From contig JAHDWR010000001.1 in the NCBI GenBank assembly GCA_023382755.1, forward strand, positions 65,381 to 114,323: a DNA stretch of 48,943 nucleotides, written 5' to 3'. Positions within the stretch are counted from its first letter, which is position 1. Every line of letters starts with the position of its first letter. Under the pieces are notes generated by a model. The model ran no database searches, was not told the origin of the DNA, and worked only from the letters and a program-made list of their open reading frames with translations. Below, one piece after another: positions 7,999 to 15,865 of this stretch. A program made the position numbers and the translations under genes. Source of the DNA: Dehalococcoidia bacterium. GTDB taxonomy: Bacteria; Chloroflexota; Dehalococcoidia; Tepidiformales; Tepidiformaceae.

Positions 7999-8424
7999 TT
8001 AGGCGGAGGAGGTCAGCTTCGGCGGGGGGAACTGGGGAGCTGCGTCCCAGCCACTCAGGCTCCGCGTTTCATTTGGGATGCGCAGCCAGGCCGAGTCCGC
8101 TCCGAGGGCGGCGATGGCCTCGGCGAGATGTGCTACCGGGGCAACTGGGACTGCCGCAGCGTCAGCGCATGTCGCGGCGTTGGCGTGGCAGTGCTGCTCG
8201 TGGTCATGGCCCGAGCCTGAGTGCTCGCCCGAGGGCGCATCGTGGTGATGCGTGCCCTCAGCTTGGACCGCCCGCCCCGGAGGCCCGACGAAGTAGTCGG
8301 TACCTGGGATTTCGATGTGCAACGACCAGTGCCCGACAAAAAGGAGGGTCGGCAGCAGGGACAGGAAGAGCAGCTTCGAAGCAAAGCTACGGGCGCGGGT
8401 GGACTGGAGCCGCGAAGCGAGCAT
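7999..8424 (-). CDS. Histidine-rich single-helix protein, probable metal binder
   Basis: 141 residues: one N-terminal helix or uncleaved signal (KLLFLSLLPTLLFVGHW), then a stretch with HHH, HSGSGHDHEQHCH and two Cys, then a helical tail. I recognise no family. The His/Cys cluster suggests binding of copper or zinc outside the membrane, perhaps as a sink feeding SCO, whose gene begins 30 bases downstream. The ATG at 8424 is chosen because GAGGGA precedes it; in-frame ATGs upstream have no ribosome site. First gene of the copper-assembly operon, and so the one next to the palindrome at 8455. Confidence 0.55.
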   Translation of the reverse strand: MLASRLQSTRARSFASKLLFLSLLPTLLFVGHWSLHIEIPGTDYFVGPPGRAVQAEGTHHHDAPSGEHSGSGHDHEQHCHANAATCADAAAVPVAPVAHLAEAIAALGADSAWLRIPNETRSLSGWDAAPQFPPPKLTSSA

Positions 8425-8454
8425 CGGATCCCTCGCCCCCGACGGTACCACACT

Positions 8455-8470
8455 TGTGATTCGGTTCACA
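8455..8470. promoter_or_regulatory. CRP/FNR-type palindrome TGTGA-N6-TCACA
   Basis: A perfect 5+5 palindrome with six central bases (TTCGGT), identical to the CRP core consensus. It lies between the divergent copper-assembly operon (first ATG at 8424) and uppP (start 8586), where an operator would be expected. A CRP/FNR-family regulator would fit respiratory gene control, but none is encoded in this window. I found no second perfect copy in another gap. Confidence 0.5.
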
Positions 8471-8585
8471 CATGACCCGGGATACCTCATCTAGGTCTCG
8501 AACAAACCGCCGCCCGCGTTTGGAGGACGCTCCCTTCTGCTGCCGTCCGCTTGCCGCTAACCTCGGGACAGGTGACGGTCTGGCC

Positions 8586-9398
8586 GTGGACGACGTGCTC
8601 CAGGCCATCATGCTCGGGGCCACGCAGGGGCTGACCGAGTTCCTGCCCGTGTCATCGTCGGGCCACCTTATCCTCGTGTCGTCTTTCTTCGGCTGGGAGG
8701 ACCAGGGACTGGCCTTTGATGTCGGCCTGCATGCCGGGACGCTGGTAGTTCTGCTCGGGTACTTCTGGAGGGACTGGTGCCTGATGGTCTCCTCGGCTGT
8801 CGGCGACCTGCGGCGAAGAGGCGCAGCGCCGGCGCTCAGCCCTCCGACCGAGACCCTGCTGCTGATCGCGATCGGCTCGGTCCCGGTGGCCGTTGCTGGA
8901 TTCCTGCTAGACGACTGGATCGCCGCCAACCTCCGCCAGCCGTGGCTCGTCGCAACCATGCTCGCGCTCGTCGGCGCGGTAATGCTTGTGGTCGATCGAT
9001 GGTCCCGGGATCGGCGCCCGCTCGGGGACGTCCGCCTGGCGGATGTGCTGATCATCGGGCTTGCTCAGGCCATGGCGCTGGTTCCAGGCGTGTCGCGGTC
9101 GGGCGCCACGATGACCGCCGGGCTCGCGCGGGGACTCGACCGCGGCGACGCTGCCCGCTTCGCCTTCATCCTCGGCACACCGGCGTTCGCCGGAGCCGGA
9201 CTGCTGGAGCTTCCCGATCTGATGACAACAGGCGGCGAATGGGAACTTGCGCTGGTCGGCGCCACCGTCGCCGGGCTCGTTGGTCTCGCAGCGGTGCATT
9301 TCCTCCTGCGCTTTCTGCGCCAGCGGACGCTCAGCGCCTTCGTGGCCTATCGCGTTCTGCTTGCCGGCATTGTCTTCGCGGCGATCGCGGTCGGCTGA
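8586..9398 (+). CDS. uppP: Undecaprenyl-diphosphatase (UppP/BacA)
   Basis: 270 residues of a polytopic enzyme that dephosphorylates undecaprenyl diphosphate for reuse as lipid carrier in peptidoglycan synthesis. Both BacA catalytic motifs are present: GLTEFLPVSSSGHLIL near the N-terminus and PGVSRSGATM in the second half. Start chosen at the GTG at 8586 with AGGTGA upstream; the frame is open to 8472 but the extra residues are unlike the family, whose members begin just before the first helix. Monocistronic, convergent with the cupredoxin gene at 9433. Not obviously linked to the metal genes. Confidence 0.95.
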   Translation: MDDVLQAIMLGATQGLTEFLPVSSSGHLILVSSFFGWEDQGLAFDVGLHAGTLVVLLGYFWRDWCLMVSSAVGDLRRRGAAPALSPPTETLLLIAIGSVPVAVAGFLLDDWIAANLRQPWLVATMLALVGAVMLVVDRWSRDRRPLGDVRLADVLIIGLAQAMALVPGVSRSGATMTAGLARGLDRGDAARFAFILGTPAFAGAGLLELPDLMTTGGEWELALVGATVAGLVGLAAVHFLLRFLRQRTLSAFVAYRVLLAGIVFAAIAVG

Positions 9399-9432
9399 CC
9401 CTACGCGAGGCCGACGCCCGCGCTGACTGTGG

Positions 9433-9822
9433 TCACCGAACCGTGATCGTGGCACGCATCTGGGGATGATAGTCACAGGTGACCCGGTAGGTTCCCGCGC
9501 CCGGCGGGGTCCAGGCCAGCGTGTCGTCCTTCCTCATCACGCCGGACACGTTCTTGCCGTCGATCGTCACGGTGTGAACGGCTGACTCGCTGTTCTTGAG
9601 GTACATCGTGCCGCCGGCTGACACGGTCAGCTCTCCGGGTATGAAGGCGAGGTTGTCCTGGTCGATCAGCGGCGCCCCCTCCGGGATGGCGGTGACGCTC
9701 GTGGCATCCGGAAGGGACAGACCGTTCCCACCGTCGCTGGTGTCGTCGCCGCATGCGCCCACCGCCAGGAGCAGCGGAAGCACGGCCGCCATAGCCGCTG
9801 TGCGCCACCGAGAGGAGCTCAT
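9433..9822 (-). CDS. Cupredoxin-domain lipoprotein
   Basis: 129 residues: signal with lipobox LAVGACGD and one plastocyanin-like domain. Type I copper ligands are visible as His in SAVHTVTI, then Cys, His and Met in CDYHPQM near the C-terminus. Likely a small extracellular electron carrier or copper store. Start at the ATG at 9822; the frame is open further upstream but without a signal peptide in the right place. Transcribed toward uppP, stop codons 34 bases apart. One of several cupredoxin domains here (also 16478, 25833 and the N-terminus of the 40985 protein). Confidence 0.88.
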   Translation of the reverse strand: MSSSRWRTAAMAAVLPLLLAVGACGDDTSDGGNGLSLPDATSVTAIPEGAPLIDQDNLAFIPGELTVSAGGTMYLKNSESAVHTVTIDGKNVSGVMRKDDTLAWTPPGAGTYRVTCDYHPQMRATITVR

Positions 9823-9937
9823 GCGGTGGACGATACCGCAGGGTGAGTGGCCGAACCACCAATGACCGGCATGGCGGCGAGGTCGTAACGGCGCATGGTT
9901 GAGTCGGCGAATCCTGCGCACGAGAGCCGCTGCGCGA

Positions 9938-10630
9938 TCACGCCGGGGCGGTCCGCCCCTTCGCCAATGCGAACTCCGGCAGAGCAGCCCGGCCGATCAA
10001 GAAGGCCGACCGGAGGAACACGATTGCGATCAGCACGCCCACGGCGAGGTCGGGCCATGCATCCCCGGTCACGCCGACCCCGGCGGCGGCGACGAGGACG
10101 CCGACGTTCGCGATGACGTCGTTCCGCGAGCATTCGAAGGTGCTCGACATGTTGATGTCGTGAGCACGGAACCGCCAGAGCAGCCCCAGGCAGGTCAGGT
10201 TCGCCGCCAGGGCGAGGATCCCGACGGCGCCGATCGTGCCGGCATCGGGCGCGCCGCCGACGACGAGCCGCCGTCCCACCTCCGCGAGGATCCAGAGCCC
10301 GAAGGCGAAGATGATTGCGCTCTTGGCGAGCGCAGCCCCGGCGCGCCAGCGAACACCACGGCCCAGCGCGTAGAGGCTCAGCACGTAGACCGTTGCGTCG
10401 CCGAACATATCGACGGAGTCAGCCATCAGCGATGTTGAGCGGGCGATGATCCCAGCACCCATCTCGGCGACGAACATGGTGGCGTTGATGGCGAGGACAA
10501 TGAGCAGCACCCGGCGTTGCGCGGTCCGGGTCGCCAGCTGGGCGAGCTCGTTCGCTTTGTCCGCGCAGCAATCTTCGGCGCACACCTCGTCGGAGGGCTC
10601 CACGGTGTAGGACGTCTTGCCGAGCGCCAT
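9938..10630 (-). CDS. CDF-type cation transporter lacking the C-terminal cytoplasmic domain
   Basis: 230 residues, six helices. Metal-site residues are in helix 2 (ADSVDMFGDATVY, DxxxD-like) and helix 5 (ECSRNDVIANVG, where Cys stands four before Asp in place of His). An N-terminal CCADK cysteine pair may scavenge metal. The protein ends soon after helix 6, so it lacks the ferredoxin-like domain of CzcD. Expression appears controlled by the MerR protein encoded divergently at 10673: the promoter has the long spacer of MerR targets and ends 6 bases before this ATG. Probably a zinc, cadmium or cobalt exporter. Confidence 0.82.
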   Translation of the reverse strand: MALGKTSYTVEPSDEVCAEDCCADKANELAQLATRTAQRRVLLIVLAINATMFVAEMGAGIIARSTSLMADSVDMFGDATVYVLSLYALGRGVRWRAGAALAKSAIIFAFGLWILAEVGRRLVVGGAPDAGTIGAVGILALAANLTCLGLLWRFRAHDINMSSTFECSRNDVIANVGVLVAAAGVGVTGDAWPDLAVGVLIAIVFLRSAFLIGRAALPEFALAKGRTAPA

Positions 10631-10636
10631 AAGCGT

Positions 10637-10667
10637 ATGATCAAACCTCTAGCCACTGGAGAATCAA
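10637..10667 (-). promoter_or_regulatory. MerR-family (ZntR-like) promoter for the CDF gene
   Basis: Minus strand: -35 TTGATT (10667-10662), a 19-base spacer and -10 GATCAT (10642-10637). The spacer holds the dyad CTCTAG-CCA-CTGGAG (10647-10661, one mismatch), as in metal-responsive MerR promoters, where the overlong spacer is corrected by the activator. The -10 is only 6 bases from the ATG at 10630, so the transcript looks leaderless. Confidence 0.75.
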
Positions 10668-10672
10668 GCCCT

Positions 10673-11086
10673 ATGGGTGAAGAATTGCTATCCATCGGCC
10701 AGGTGGCGGCGCGGACGGGCTGCAAGGCGCCCACCATCCGTTACTACGAAGAACTAGGGCTCCTGGGGGCGCCGGCCAGGACGGCGGGAGGCCACCGGAC
10801 CTACTCGGGGCATGACGTGCGCCGGCTGAACTTCATCCGGCGAAGCCGGGACCTTGGCTTTTCGCTGGATACGATCCGGGATCTCCTCGACCTCGTGGCC
10901 AACCCGGAACGTTCGTGCGCCGATGTCGATCAGCTCGCCACCGAGCACTTGGGACAAATCGCGGAGAAGCTCCGGCTCCTCTCGGCGATGCAAGGTGCAC
11001 TGCAGGACATGCTCGACCAGTGTAGCCACACGACGATCCACGAGTGCCGGATCATCGAGGCGCTCTCTCCAGAAAGCGGACGCTGA
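10673..11086 (+). CDS. MerR-family metal-responsive regulator (ZntR-like)
   Basis: 137 residues with the MerR helix-turn-helix (LSIGQVAARTGCKAPTIRYYEELGLL). Cysteines at 82 (ERSCADVD), 117 and 125 (CSHTTIHEC) match the effector site; a Cys at the first position, with His between the other two, favours a divalent metal (Zn, Cd, Pb) over Cu(I), whose sensors carry Ser there. Start chosen at the ATG at 10673; an ATG at 10637 lies inside the divergent promoter. It should activate the CDF gene at 9938-10630. Confidence 0.9.
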   Translation: MGEELLSIGQVAARTGCKAPTIRYYEELGLLGAPARTAGGHRTYSGHDVRRLNFIRRSRDLGFSLDTIRDLLDLVANPERSCADVDQLATEHLGQIAEKLRLLSAMQGALQDMLDQCSHTTIHECRIIEALSPESGR

Positions 11087-11185
11087 CCCCGTCTGACGGG
11101 TGCGCGTGAACGGCCCGTATCCCGCGCCATCTAGGTTTGAACTACCGACCGGCGGGGTCGCCAAGACAGGAGCGCCACCCGGGGC

Positions 11186-11548
11186 TCACGACGGGCGGGG
11201 GGCGAACAGCATGATACCCATGCCGAGCACGGCCACGGCAGCGCCGGCAACATCCCACCGGTCCGGCCTCCATCCGTCGACCAGCACTCCCCAGCCGAGC
11301 GACAGGGCGATGAAGATCCCGCCATAGGCGGCGTAGACCCGGCCAAACTCCGCCTCCTTTTGTAGGGTGGCCACGACGCCATATGAGGCCAATACCAGGC
11401 CCCCAAGCAGGCCAATGGGCAGTGGTCGCCCCTCGCGGAGCCATTGCCAGACGAGCCATCCACCGCCAATCTCGGCGCAGCCTGCGACGAAGAAGACGGC
11501 GAGAGCGCGAACCACATCCTGCAAGTTGTCCTCCCGAGCCCCGGCCAA
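11186..11548 (-). CDS. ynfA: UPF0060 (YnfA) family small membrane protein
   Basis: 120 residues, four helices, with family landmarks AEIGGGWLVWQWLREG, FGRVYAAYGGIFIALSLGWG and a final ML-x-APR. YnfA-type proteins resemble small multidrug-resistance transporters; some relatives are linked to efflux. The first codon read here is TTG (11548), and a start a few residues further in is possible. To the left are 99 gene-free bases after merR; to the right the scar of broken genes begins. Confidence 0.88.
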   Translation of the reverse strand: MAGAREDNLQDVVRALAVFFVAGCAEIGGGWLVWQWLREGRPLPIGLLGGLVLASYGVVATLQKEAEFGRVYAAYGGIFIALSLGWGVLVDGWRPDRWDVAGAAVAVLGMGIMLFAPRPS

Positions 11549-11631
11549 GTTGCTCGACGCTCCGAGGTGCAGGTTCCGGCGACGGGGAAGCTACGGCAAG
11601 GGCAACGCGAGGGTTTATCCCGGCGAGTCGG

Positions 11632-11700
11632 GTGACGCCGGACGCGGCGGAACCGATCCGCTTCTACGAGCGCCAGGGCATCCTCCCGCGACCTCCCGCC
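11632..11700 (+). pseudogene. Fragment of a MerR-family regulator gene
   Basis: About 23 codons read VTPD...EPIRFYERQGILPRPP, clearly matching the helix-turn-helix and wing of the MerR protein at 23152 (LTPDTIRFYERKGVLPRPP). No start, no upstream half and no effector domain remain. The fragment abuts, on the opposite strand, the cut end of a methyltransferase gene. A recombination or deletion scar. Confidence 0.6.
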
Positions 11701-12022
11701 AGTCACGACTACCGCGTCGAACGAGTTGTCTGGGAACGGCATCGCCTGCACGTCGATGGGCCGGAGGTCCATAGACGGTCCCTCCTCGCGCGCGTGCCTC
11801 AGCGCTCGCTCCAGCATGGCCTCAATCGGTTCGATGCCGACGTACTCGATGTCGCTCGGGAGGTATGGGCCAGTTCGACCCCACGCCCACGCCTACCTCC
11901 AGGACGCGTCCATGAAGGTCGCCCGCGATCTCTCGGCGCAGCCGCTTCAGCCGCTTGCGCTCGTGGTGAGCCTGCCAGTCCCAGGTCACCGCAAACCACC
12001 GATCCCGTGCCATGTCAGACAC
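11701..12022 (-). pseudogene. Truncated, frameshifted class I SAM-dependent methyltransferase
   Basis: Two frames together encode the N-terminal half of a UbiE-like methyltransferase: RWFAVTWDWQAHHERKR, then the SAM-binding glycine loop VLEVGVGVGSNWP, and after a one-base insertion near 11868 (frame change at WP/YLPSD) IEYVGIEPIEAML, then DVQAMPFPDNSFDAVVVT. The frame then runs into the antisense of the MerR fragment, so the C-terminal half is lost. With two lesions it cannot be functional. Sequence from 11549 to 11631 holds nothing I can identify. Confidence 0.7.
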
Positions 12023-12061
12023 GTCCCTCCCGCCGGCTCGGGCCTAATGTCGGAGCGCGCC

Positions 12062-13015
12062 TTACGCCTGCATGTTCGTCCCGTCCGGACAGAACCAGTA
12101 CGACTGCCAGTCGGAGAGACCGGCTACGGCCACGAACATCATCGCCAAGACCAGCGATAGCCCGAGGACGAGCGCAGCTCGTTCGCTGGTGCCGACGACA
12201 AGGCCGTGGTCCCGGACCCGGCGCAGCGCCCGTTCCCGTTCGCTGGTGAGTCCGCACGAGCCTGGAACAGGCGACAGCGCATCGATCTTGAAGAGCGCCC
12301 GGAGCAGGGGCCGGTCGTCACCCATGCCTGCTGCCGCCACCGCGTCGGCCCGCGACTCACGCGCCGCCCGGTGGGCGAGGCCGAGCCATGATGTACGGGG
12401 GAACCAGAGGGACCAAACGGCAAGCTCGACGAGCCAACAACGTAGCGGATCTCGCCGCCGCACATGGGCCAGCTCGTGCAAAAGCGTGGCTTCCAGCTCC
12501 GGTCCCGAGACCCGGCGGAGGAGCGCCGGGCTGACGTAGATGTGAGGCCGAAGGAGCCCGGCCGTAAAGGCTGAGGCCGCGTCCATAGGCAGCAGGCGAA
12601 CCGTGACCGCCTTGCCCCCGGCGCAAAGCTCGACCGCCTGAGATTGACTGGCGAGGATCGCCGCCTGGCGGCGGACGCGGGCCAGATCTCGCGCCCCCCG
12701 CAAGATCAGCCGCGAAAGCACGACCGTCGCCCAACTCGTGAGCAGCGCGACCGCTGCGTAGCCGACGAGCACGAACGGCCCCCGCCGTACACCCTGCTGG
12801 CAAGCCTCGAGCAAGCGGTTGACGGGGTGCGCGTCGGGGGTCAACACGAAGGCGAGCCAGAGAGGCACCACCAGCGACGCGACCGCTGCCAGCACGCCGG
12901 CGACCGCGCCGAACTCGATGAGATGCCCGTCGTGGCGCCAGAATCGCCGGCCCGATTCGGTCCACGACCATAACCGCAGGCCGATAGTGCTCACAGGGTG
13001 ACTGCTACTCTCCAT
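12062..13015 (-). CDS. M56 family (BlaR1/MecR1-like) membrane metallopeptidase, copy 1
   Basis: About 317 residues: several N-terminal helices, a cytoplasmic or membrane-facing zinc protease domain with HELAHVRRRD (near residue 180), and a further helix near the C-terminus. There is no C-terminal penicillin-binding sensor domain, so it is not a full BlaR1. In the family the protease cleaves the partner BlaI repressor once activated. The ATG at 13015 overlaps the blaI-like stop by 11 bases; the frame is open further but inside blaI. The signal it senses is unknown; the operon content (TlpA, CcdA) suggests redox or metal. Confidence 0.85.
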   Translation of the reverse strand: MESSSHPVSTIGLRLWSWTESGRRFWRHDGHLIEFGAVAGVLAAVASLVVPLWLAFVLTPDAHPVNRLLEACQQGVRRGPFVLVGYAAVALLTSWATVVLSRLILRGARDLARVRRQAAILASQSQAVELCAGGKAVTVRLLPMDAASAFTAGLLRPHIYVSPALLRRVSGPELEATLLHELAHVRRRDPLRCWLVELAVWSLWFPRTSWLGLAHRAARESRADAVAAAGMGDDRPLLRALFKIDALSPVPGSCGLTSERERALRRVRDHGLVVGTSERAALVLGLSLVLAMMFVAVAGLSDWQSYWFCPDGTNMQA

Positions 13016-13430
13016 CGTCGCCTGACCCCGCGTCATTGTCCTCCGCAGCCGCCGCATCGTCTTCCAGGAGTCGCGCCACGACCGCGCGCTGCTCCGGAGA
13101 GAGGTGCCGGACGAACCCCAGCAACGCCGGCGCGCCGTATCTTTCCAGCGCTTCGCGGAACGCCCGTCCGCCAAGCTCGCCTGCTATTTCTGCCTCGTCG
13201 CGCGCCTCGTAGAGGTAAGCCTTCCCCTGGCGCCGCCGGAGGAAGTAACCCTTCTCGAAGAGCCTGGTCATGACGGTCATCACTGTGGTGTACGCCAACG
13301 GCCGCCCTGCGGCCACAAGCCCCTCCGCCACATCCGCAACGCTTGCGCGCCTGCTGGCCCGGACCGCGAGGAACACCTGGCGTTCGAGGTCAGCGAGGGA
13401 ATCGCCGATGTCGGGTCGGTTCGTCGTCAT
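13005..13430 (-). CDS. BlaI/MecI/CopY family repressor, copy 1
   Basis: 141 residues. The winged helix is recognisable (VADVAEGLVAAGRPLAYTTVMTVMTRLFEKGYFLRRRQGKAYLYEA), followed by a dimerisation region and an acidic tail. BlaI-type dimers bind palindromes and are inactivated by cleavage by an M56 protease, here encoded directly downstream. There is no beta-lactamase or PBP gene in the window. The likely operator is the CTAC/GTAG palindrome at 16245-16263 in front of this operon, and similar palindromes occur elsewhere (24427, 25770, 26454, 34991). Which of the two BlaI paralogues uses which site cannot be told from sequence. Confidence 0.9.
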   Translation of the reverse strand: MTTNRPDIGDSLADLERQVFLAVRASRRASVADVAEGLVAAGRPLAYTTVMTVMTRLFEKGYFLRRRQGKAYLYEARDEAEIAGELGGRAFREALERYGAPALLGFVRHLSPEQRAVVARLLEDDAAAAEDNDAGSGDDGE

Positions 13431-13432
13431 CG

Positions 13433-14158
13433 TCAGAGCACCAGGTTGAAGGCTTGAAAGTAGCGGAAGATATCGATCAGTGCCCCAGTGAAGATCAGGA
13501 TACCCATCCCGACCATGACCGTCCCGGAGGTCCGCTCGACGGCAACGTAGTGCCTCGCCAGGAACCCTCGCAACGCGGCCAGGCGCTCGAAGGCGAGGGC
13601 AGCGCCGATGTGAGGCACAGCCATACCCAGCGCGAACGCCGAGAGGAGCGCGACCCCGAGCCAGAAGTCCCCGAAGACGACCACGCTGGTGAGGATCGCT
13701 CCGAGCACCGGCCCGATGCAGGGCGTCCAGGCGATCGAATAGGTAGCGCCGACCAGGAACGACCGTGCGTAACCGGGAGTCGCGCTCTGGCCGAGGCGCA
13801 ACTCGAACGAACGCTGGAGCGCCGGCACACGCACCACCCCCATCTGGACGAGGCCGAAGGCGATGACGATCGTCCCGCCAACCTTGAACAGCTGCGAGCG
13901 CATGTCGGTGAGGGCGTAGCCAGCGAAGCTGAGCCCGGCGCCGATTGCCACGAACACCAGCGAGAAGCCGATCACGTAGACCAGCGCGTGCGTCAGGCGG
14001 ACCCGGCGCGAGGCCGAGTGGGCCTCGACCCCGGCAAGGTGGGCAAGGAAGGCGGGCGTCATCGCGAGGCAGCAGGGCGAGAGGGTGTTCACAGCGCCGG
14101 CCACGAAGGCGAGCGTGAGCCCCGGGGCCGCGCGGTCGAAGCCGAGGATCCAGTCCAT
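13433..14158 (-). CDS. ccdA: CcdA-type cytochrome c biogenesis / thiol reductant transporter
   Basis: 241 residues, six helices, with the two membrane cysteines of CcdA in the expected contexts: LSPCCLAMTPAFLAHL and SIAWTPCIGPVLGAIL. CcdA passes electrons from cytoplasmic thioredoxin to extracellular thiol proteins such as ResA/TlpA. The gene for such a protein precedes it, and the start at 14158 overlaps that gene's stop (TGATG). Together they form a thiol-reducing pair in the BlaI-controlled operon. Confidence 0.92.
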   Translation of the reverse strand: MDWILGFDRAAPGLTLAFVAGAVNTLSPCCLAMTPAFLAHLAGVEAHSASRRVRLTHALVYVIGFSLVFVAIGAGLSFAGYALTDMRSQLFKVGGTIVIAFGLVQMGVVRVPALQRSFELRLGQSATPGYARSFLVGATYSIAWTPCIGPVLGAILTSVVVFGDFWLGVALLSAFALGMAVPHIGAALAFERLAALRGFLARHYVAVERTSGTVMVGMGILIFTGALIDIFRYFQAFNLVL

Positions 14159-14880
14159 CAGCGGCAATCCTCCGGCTCGTGGCCGCCGGCCTGGATCCCC
14201 GCGACGATACAGCGCGCGACCTCAGGCTTGAGCTGGCCTATCCGATGGTCGCGGATGACCCCCTGCTCATCAAGAAAGAAGGTCTCGGGCAGGCCCCGCA
14301 GCTTGTACGAACCGGTGACCTCACCATAGGTGTCGAGCGGCGTCGGGTAGTTTACGGAGAAGTTGGTCGCAAACTCCTGGGCCACGTCAGGCGGCTCTGA
14401 GTAGTTCACCCCGATTACTTGCGCGGTGTCGCCCCACTCGGTTTGCAGCGCGACCAGGTCTGGCGTCTCCTTGCGGCAGGGGATGCACCAGGTCGCCCAG
14501 AAGTTGATGAGGACGGGCCGGCCCCGGAAGTCCTCCAACCGGATCATCTGGCCGCCGGGATCCAGGAGCTGGAAGCCCGGCGCAGGCTCGCCAACCTTCG
14601 GCCTCCCCTCTCCTGTAGACCCGAGGTCGAGCGTGGAGTACTCGCCGCCGATCGCGGGTGTGCTCGTCGCGTTGCGTTCGCGGAGCAACTGGACGAGGAC
14701 GATGCCCGCAACGACCGCGGCAATGGCGAGGACCGGGATCGCGAGGTCCACCACGGCATTCCTGCCGCTGCGCCTTCGAGCGTACCGCGGGGGGGTCGGT
14801 TCGGGCTCGTCCGTCTGGACGGTTTCGTCGTGCTCCGGATCCACCTCTGCGTTACCCCGCACCCCACGTTGCTCCACCAT
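14158..14880 (-). CDS. TlpA/ResA-type membrane-anchored thioredoxin
   Basis: 240 residues: a polar acidic N-terminus, one anchor helix (VVDLAIPVLAIAAVVAGIVLV), then an AhpC/TSA-like redoxin domain with VGEPAPGFQLLD, the active site NFWATWCIPCRKETPDL and the cis-Pro region RGLPETFFLDEQG. It should reduce apocytochrome c or copper-site cysteines using electrons from CcdA. Start at the ATG at 14880, overlapping the preceding gene by 29 bases; an ATG at 14910 is also in frame. Other TlpA-like proteins here: 22131 and 39490. Confidence 0.9.
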   Translation of the reverse strand: MVEQRGVRGNAEVDPEHDETVQTDEPEPTPPRYARRRSGRNAVVDLAIPVLAIAAVVAGIVLVQLLRERNATSTPAIGGEYSTLDLGSTGEGRPKVGEPAPGFQLLDPGGQMIRLEDFRGRPVLINFWATWCIPCRKETPDLVALQTEWGDTAQVIGVNYSEPPDVAQEFATNFSVNYPTPLDTYGEVTGSYKLRGLPETFFLDEQGVIRDHRIGQLKPEVARCIVAGIQAGGHEPEDCR

Positions 14881-15865
14881 CCCTGCTGCGGAAGACGTGA
14901 CCGGCGCCATCGTCCTGGACGGCGACGACGGTGACGTCCAGCCAGTCTGCCGGGTTCACCGCAGATACCAGCACCTGACCGCCGCCGGGGACCGTCTGGG
15001 CCCGCCAGGTCTTGCCACCGTCTATCGACGCGAACAGCCCGCTCTCGGTGCCCGCATAGACGATCTTCGGGTCGGTGGCAGACGCAGCCACGGTAAGCAC
15101 CGCTCCGGAGAGCTGTCCTGTGCCTTTGAACGTCGCGCCCGCGTCGTCGCTACGGAGCACACCGCCCTGCACGCTCGCGATGTACACGACCTCGCCGATC
15201 GATGCGCTGACCTGGATAACATCCGCCGGATACGCACCTGTCCCGGCCTTTGACCACGTTTTGCCGCCGTCCTCGCTGCGGTAGAAACCGTAGCGGACGA
15301 CGTTCGCGTACAGGCGGCCCGCCTTGTCCGGCGCTACCGCCATGCCGTGGATGTCGCGGCCGGGCAGGTCAGCCTTGAGCGACTTCCAGGTCTGCCCGCC
15401 GTCGGTGCTCCTGAAGAAGGTATCGTGTCCGGCAGCGTAAACGACGTTCGGCTCAGCCCCGGAGATGCCCATCCCCATGGCGTCGTCGGTAGCGCCCGTC
15501 AGCGTGGTCGTTAGCCAGGTCTGGCCCCCATCGATGCTCCGAAGGACACCGCCGTGATGCCCGTAGAGGATCAGGTCCGGGTCAGCCGGGCTCACCGCCA
15601 TCGAGTGGAAGTCGTTCGTCTTAATCTGCGACAGCTCTCCGCCTGCGCCAGAGCCGGATGCCGCGTTACCAGCCGGCTCACCGGGCTCAGACCCACCGCC
15701 CGATGAGGCAAGCCGTATCCCCACGACGATGGCGACCGCCAGGATGGCGACGCCGCCAGCAGCGAGCCAGGGCCACCCGGGGAAGCCCTTCGCTGGCCGC
15801 TGGGCCTTTCGCCGAGCCGCCCTGCGCTCCGCGTTGGTCGCAGTCCGAGCGCGCCGCGTGCTCAC
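14852..15865 (-). CDS. Asp-box (BNR) repeat beta-propeller protein, F510_1955-like
   Basis: 337 residues with a basic N-terminus, one anchor helix and a chain of at least six Asp-box units: SIDGGQTW, STDGGQTW, SEDGGKTW, SDDAGATF, SIDGGKTW and SRDGGATW, typical of sialidase/sortilin-like propellers. HSMAVSPADPDLILYGHHGG resembles the family called F510_1955 glycosylhydrolase, though no glycosidase activity can be assigned from the repeats alone. The GTG start overlaps the DUF2933 stop by 4 bases. Extracellular and membrane-tethered; job in this redox operon unknown. Confidence 0.82.
   Translation of the reverse strand: MSTRRARTATNAERRAARRKAQRPAKGFPGWPWLAAGGVAILAVAIVVGIRLASSGGGSEPGEPAGNAASGSGAGGELSQIKTNDFHSMAVSPADPDLILYGHHGGVLRSIDGGQTWLTTTLTGATDDAMGMGISGAEPNVVYAAGHDTFFRSTDGGQTWKSLKADLPGRDIHGMAVAPDKAGRLYANVVRYGFYRSEDGGKTWSKAGTGAYPADVIQVSASIGEVVYIASVQGGVLRSDDAGATFKGTGQLSGAVLTVAASATDPKIVYAGTESGLFASIDGGKTWRAQTVPGGGQVLVSAVNPADWLDVTVVAVQDDGAGHVFRSRDGGATWGAG

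Noticed and set aside
11126-11160. tRNA T-arm-like sequence (GGTTTGAACTACC) that might mark an attachment site
   Set aside because: The flanks do not form a T-stem or acceptor stem and no other tRNA arms are nearby.
11549-12061. Transposon or insertion sequence at the scar
   Set aside because: No transposase motif, no terminal inverted repeats and no target duplication were seen here or at other broken genes.
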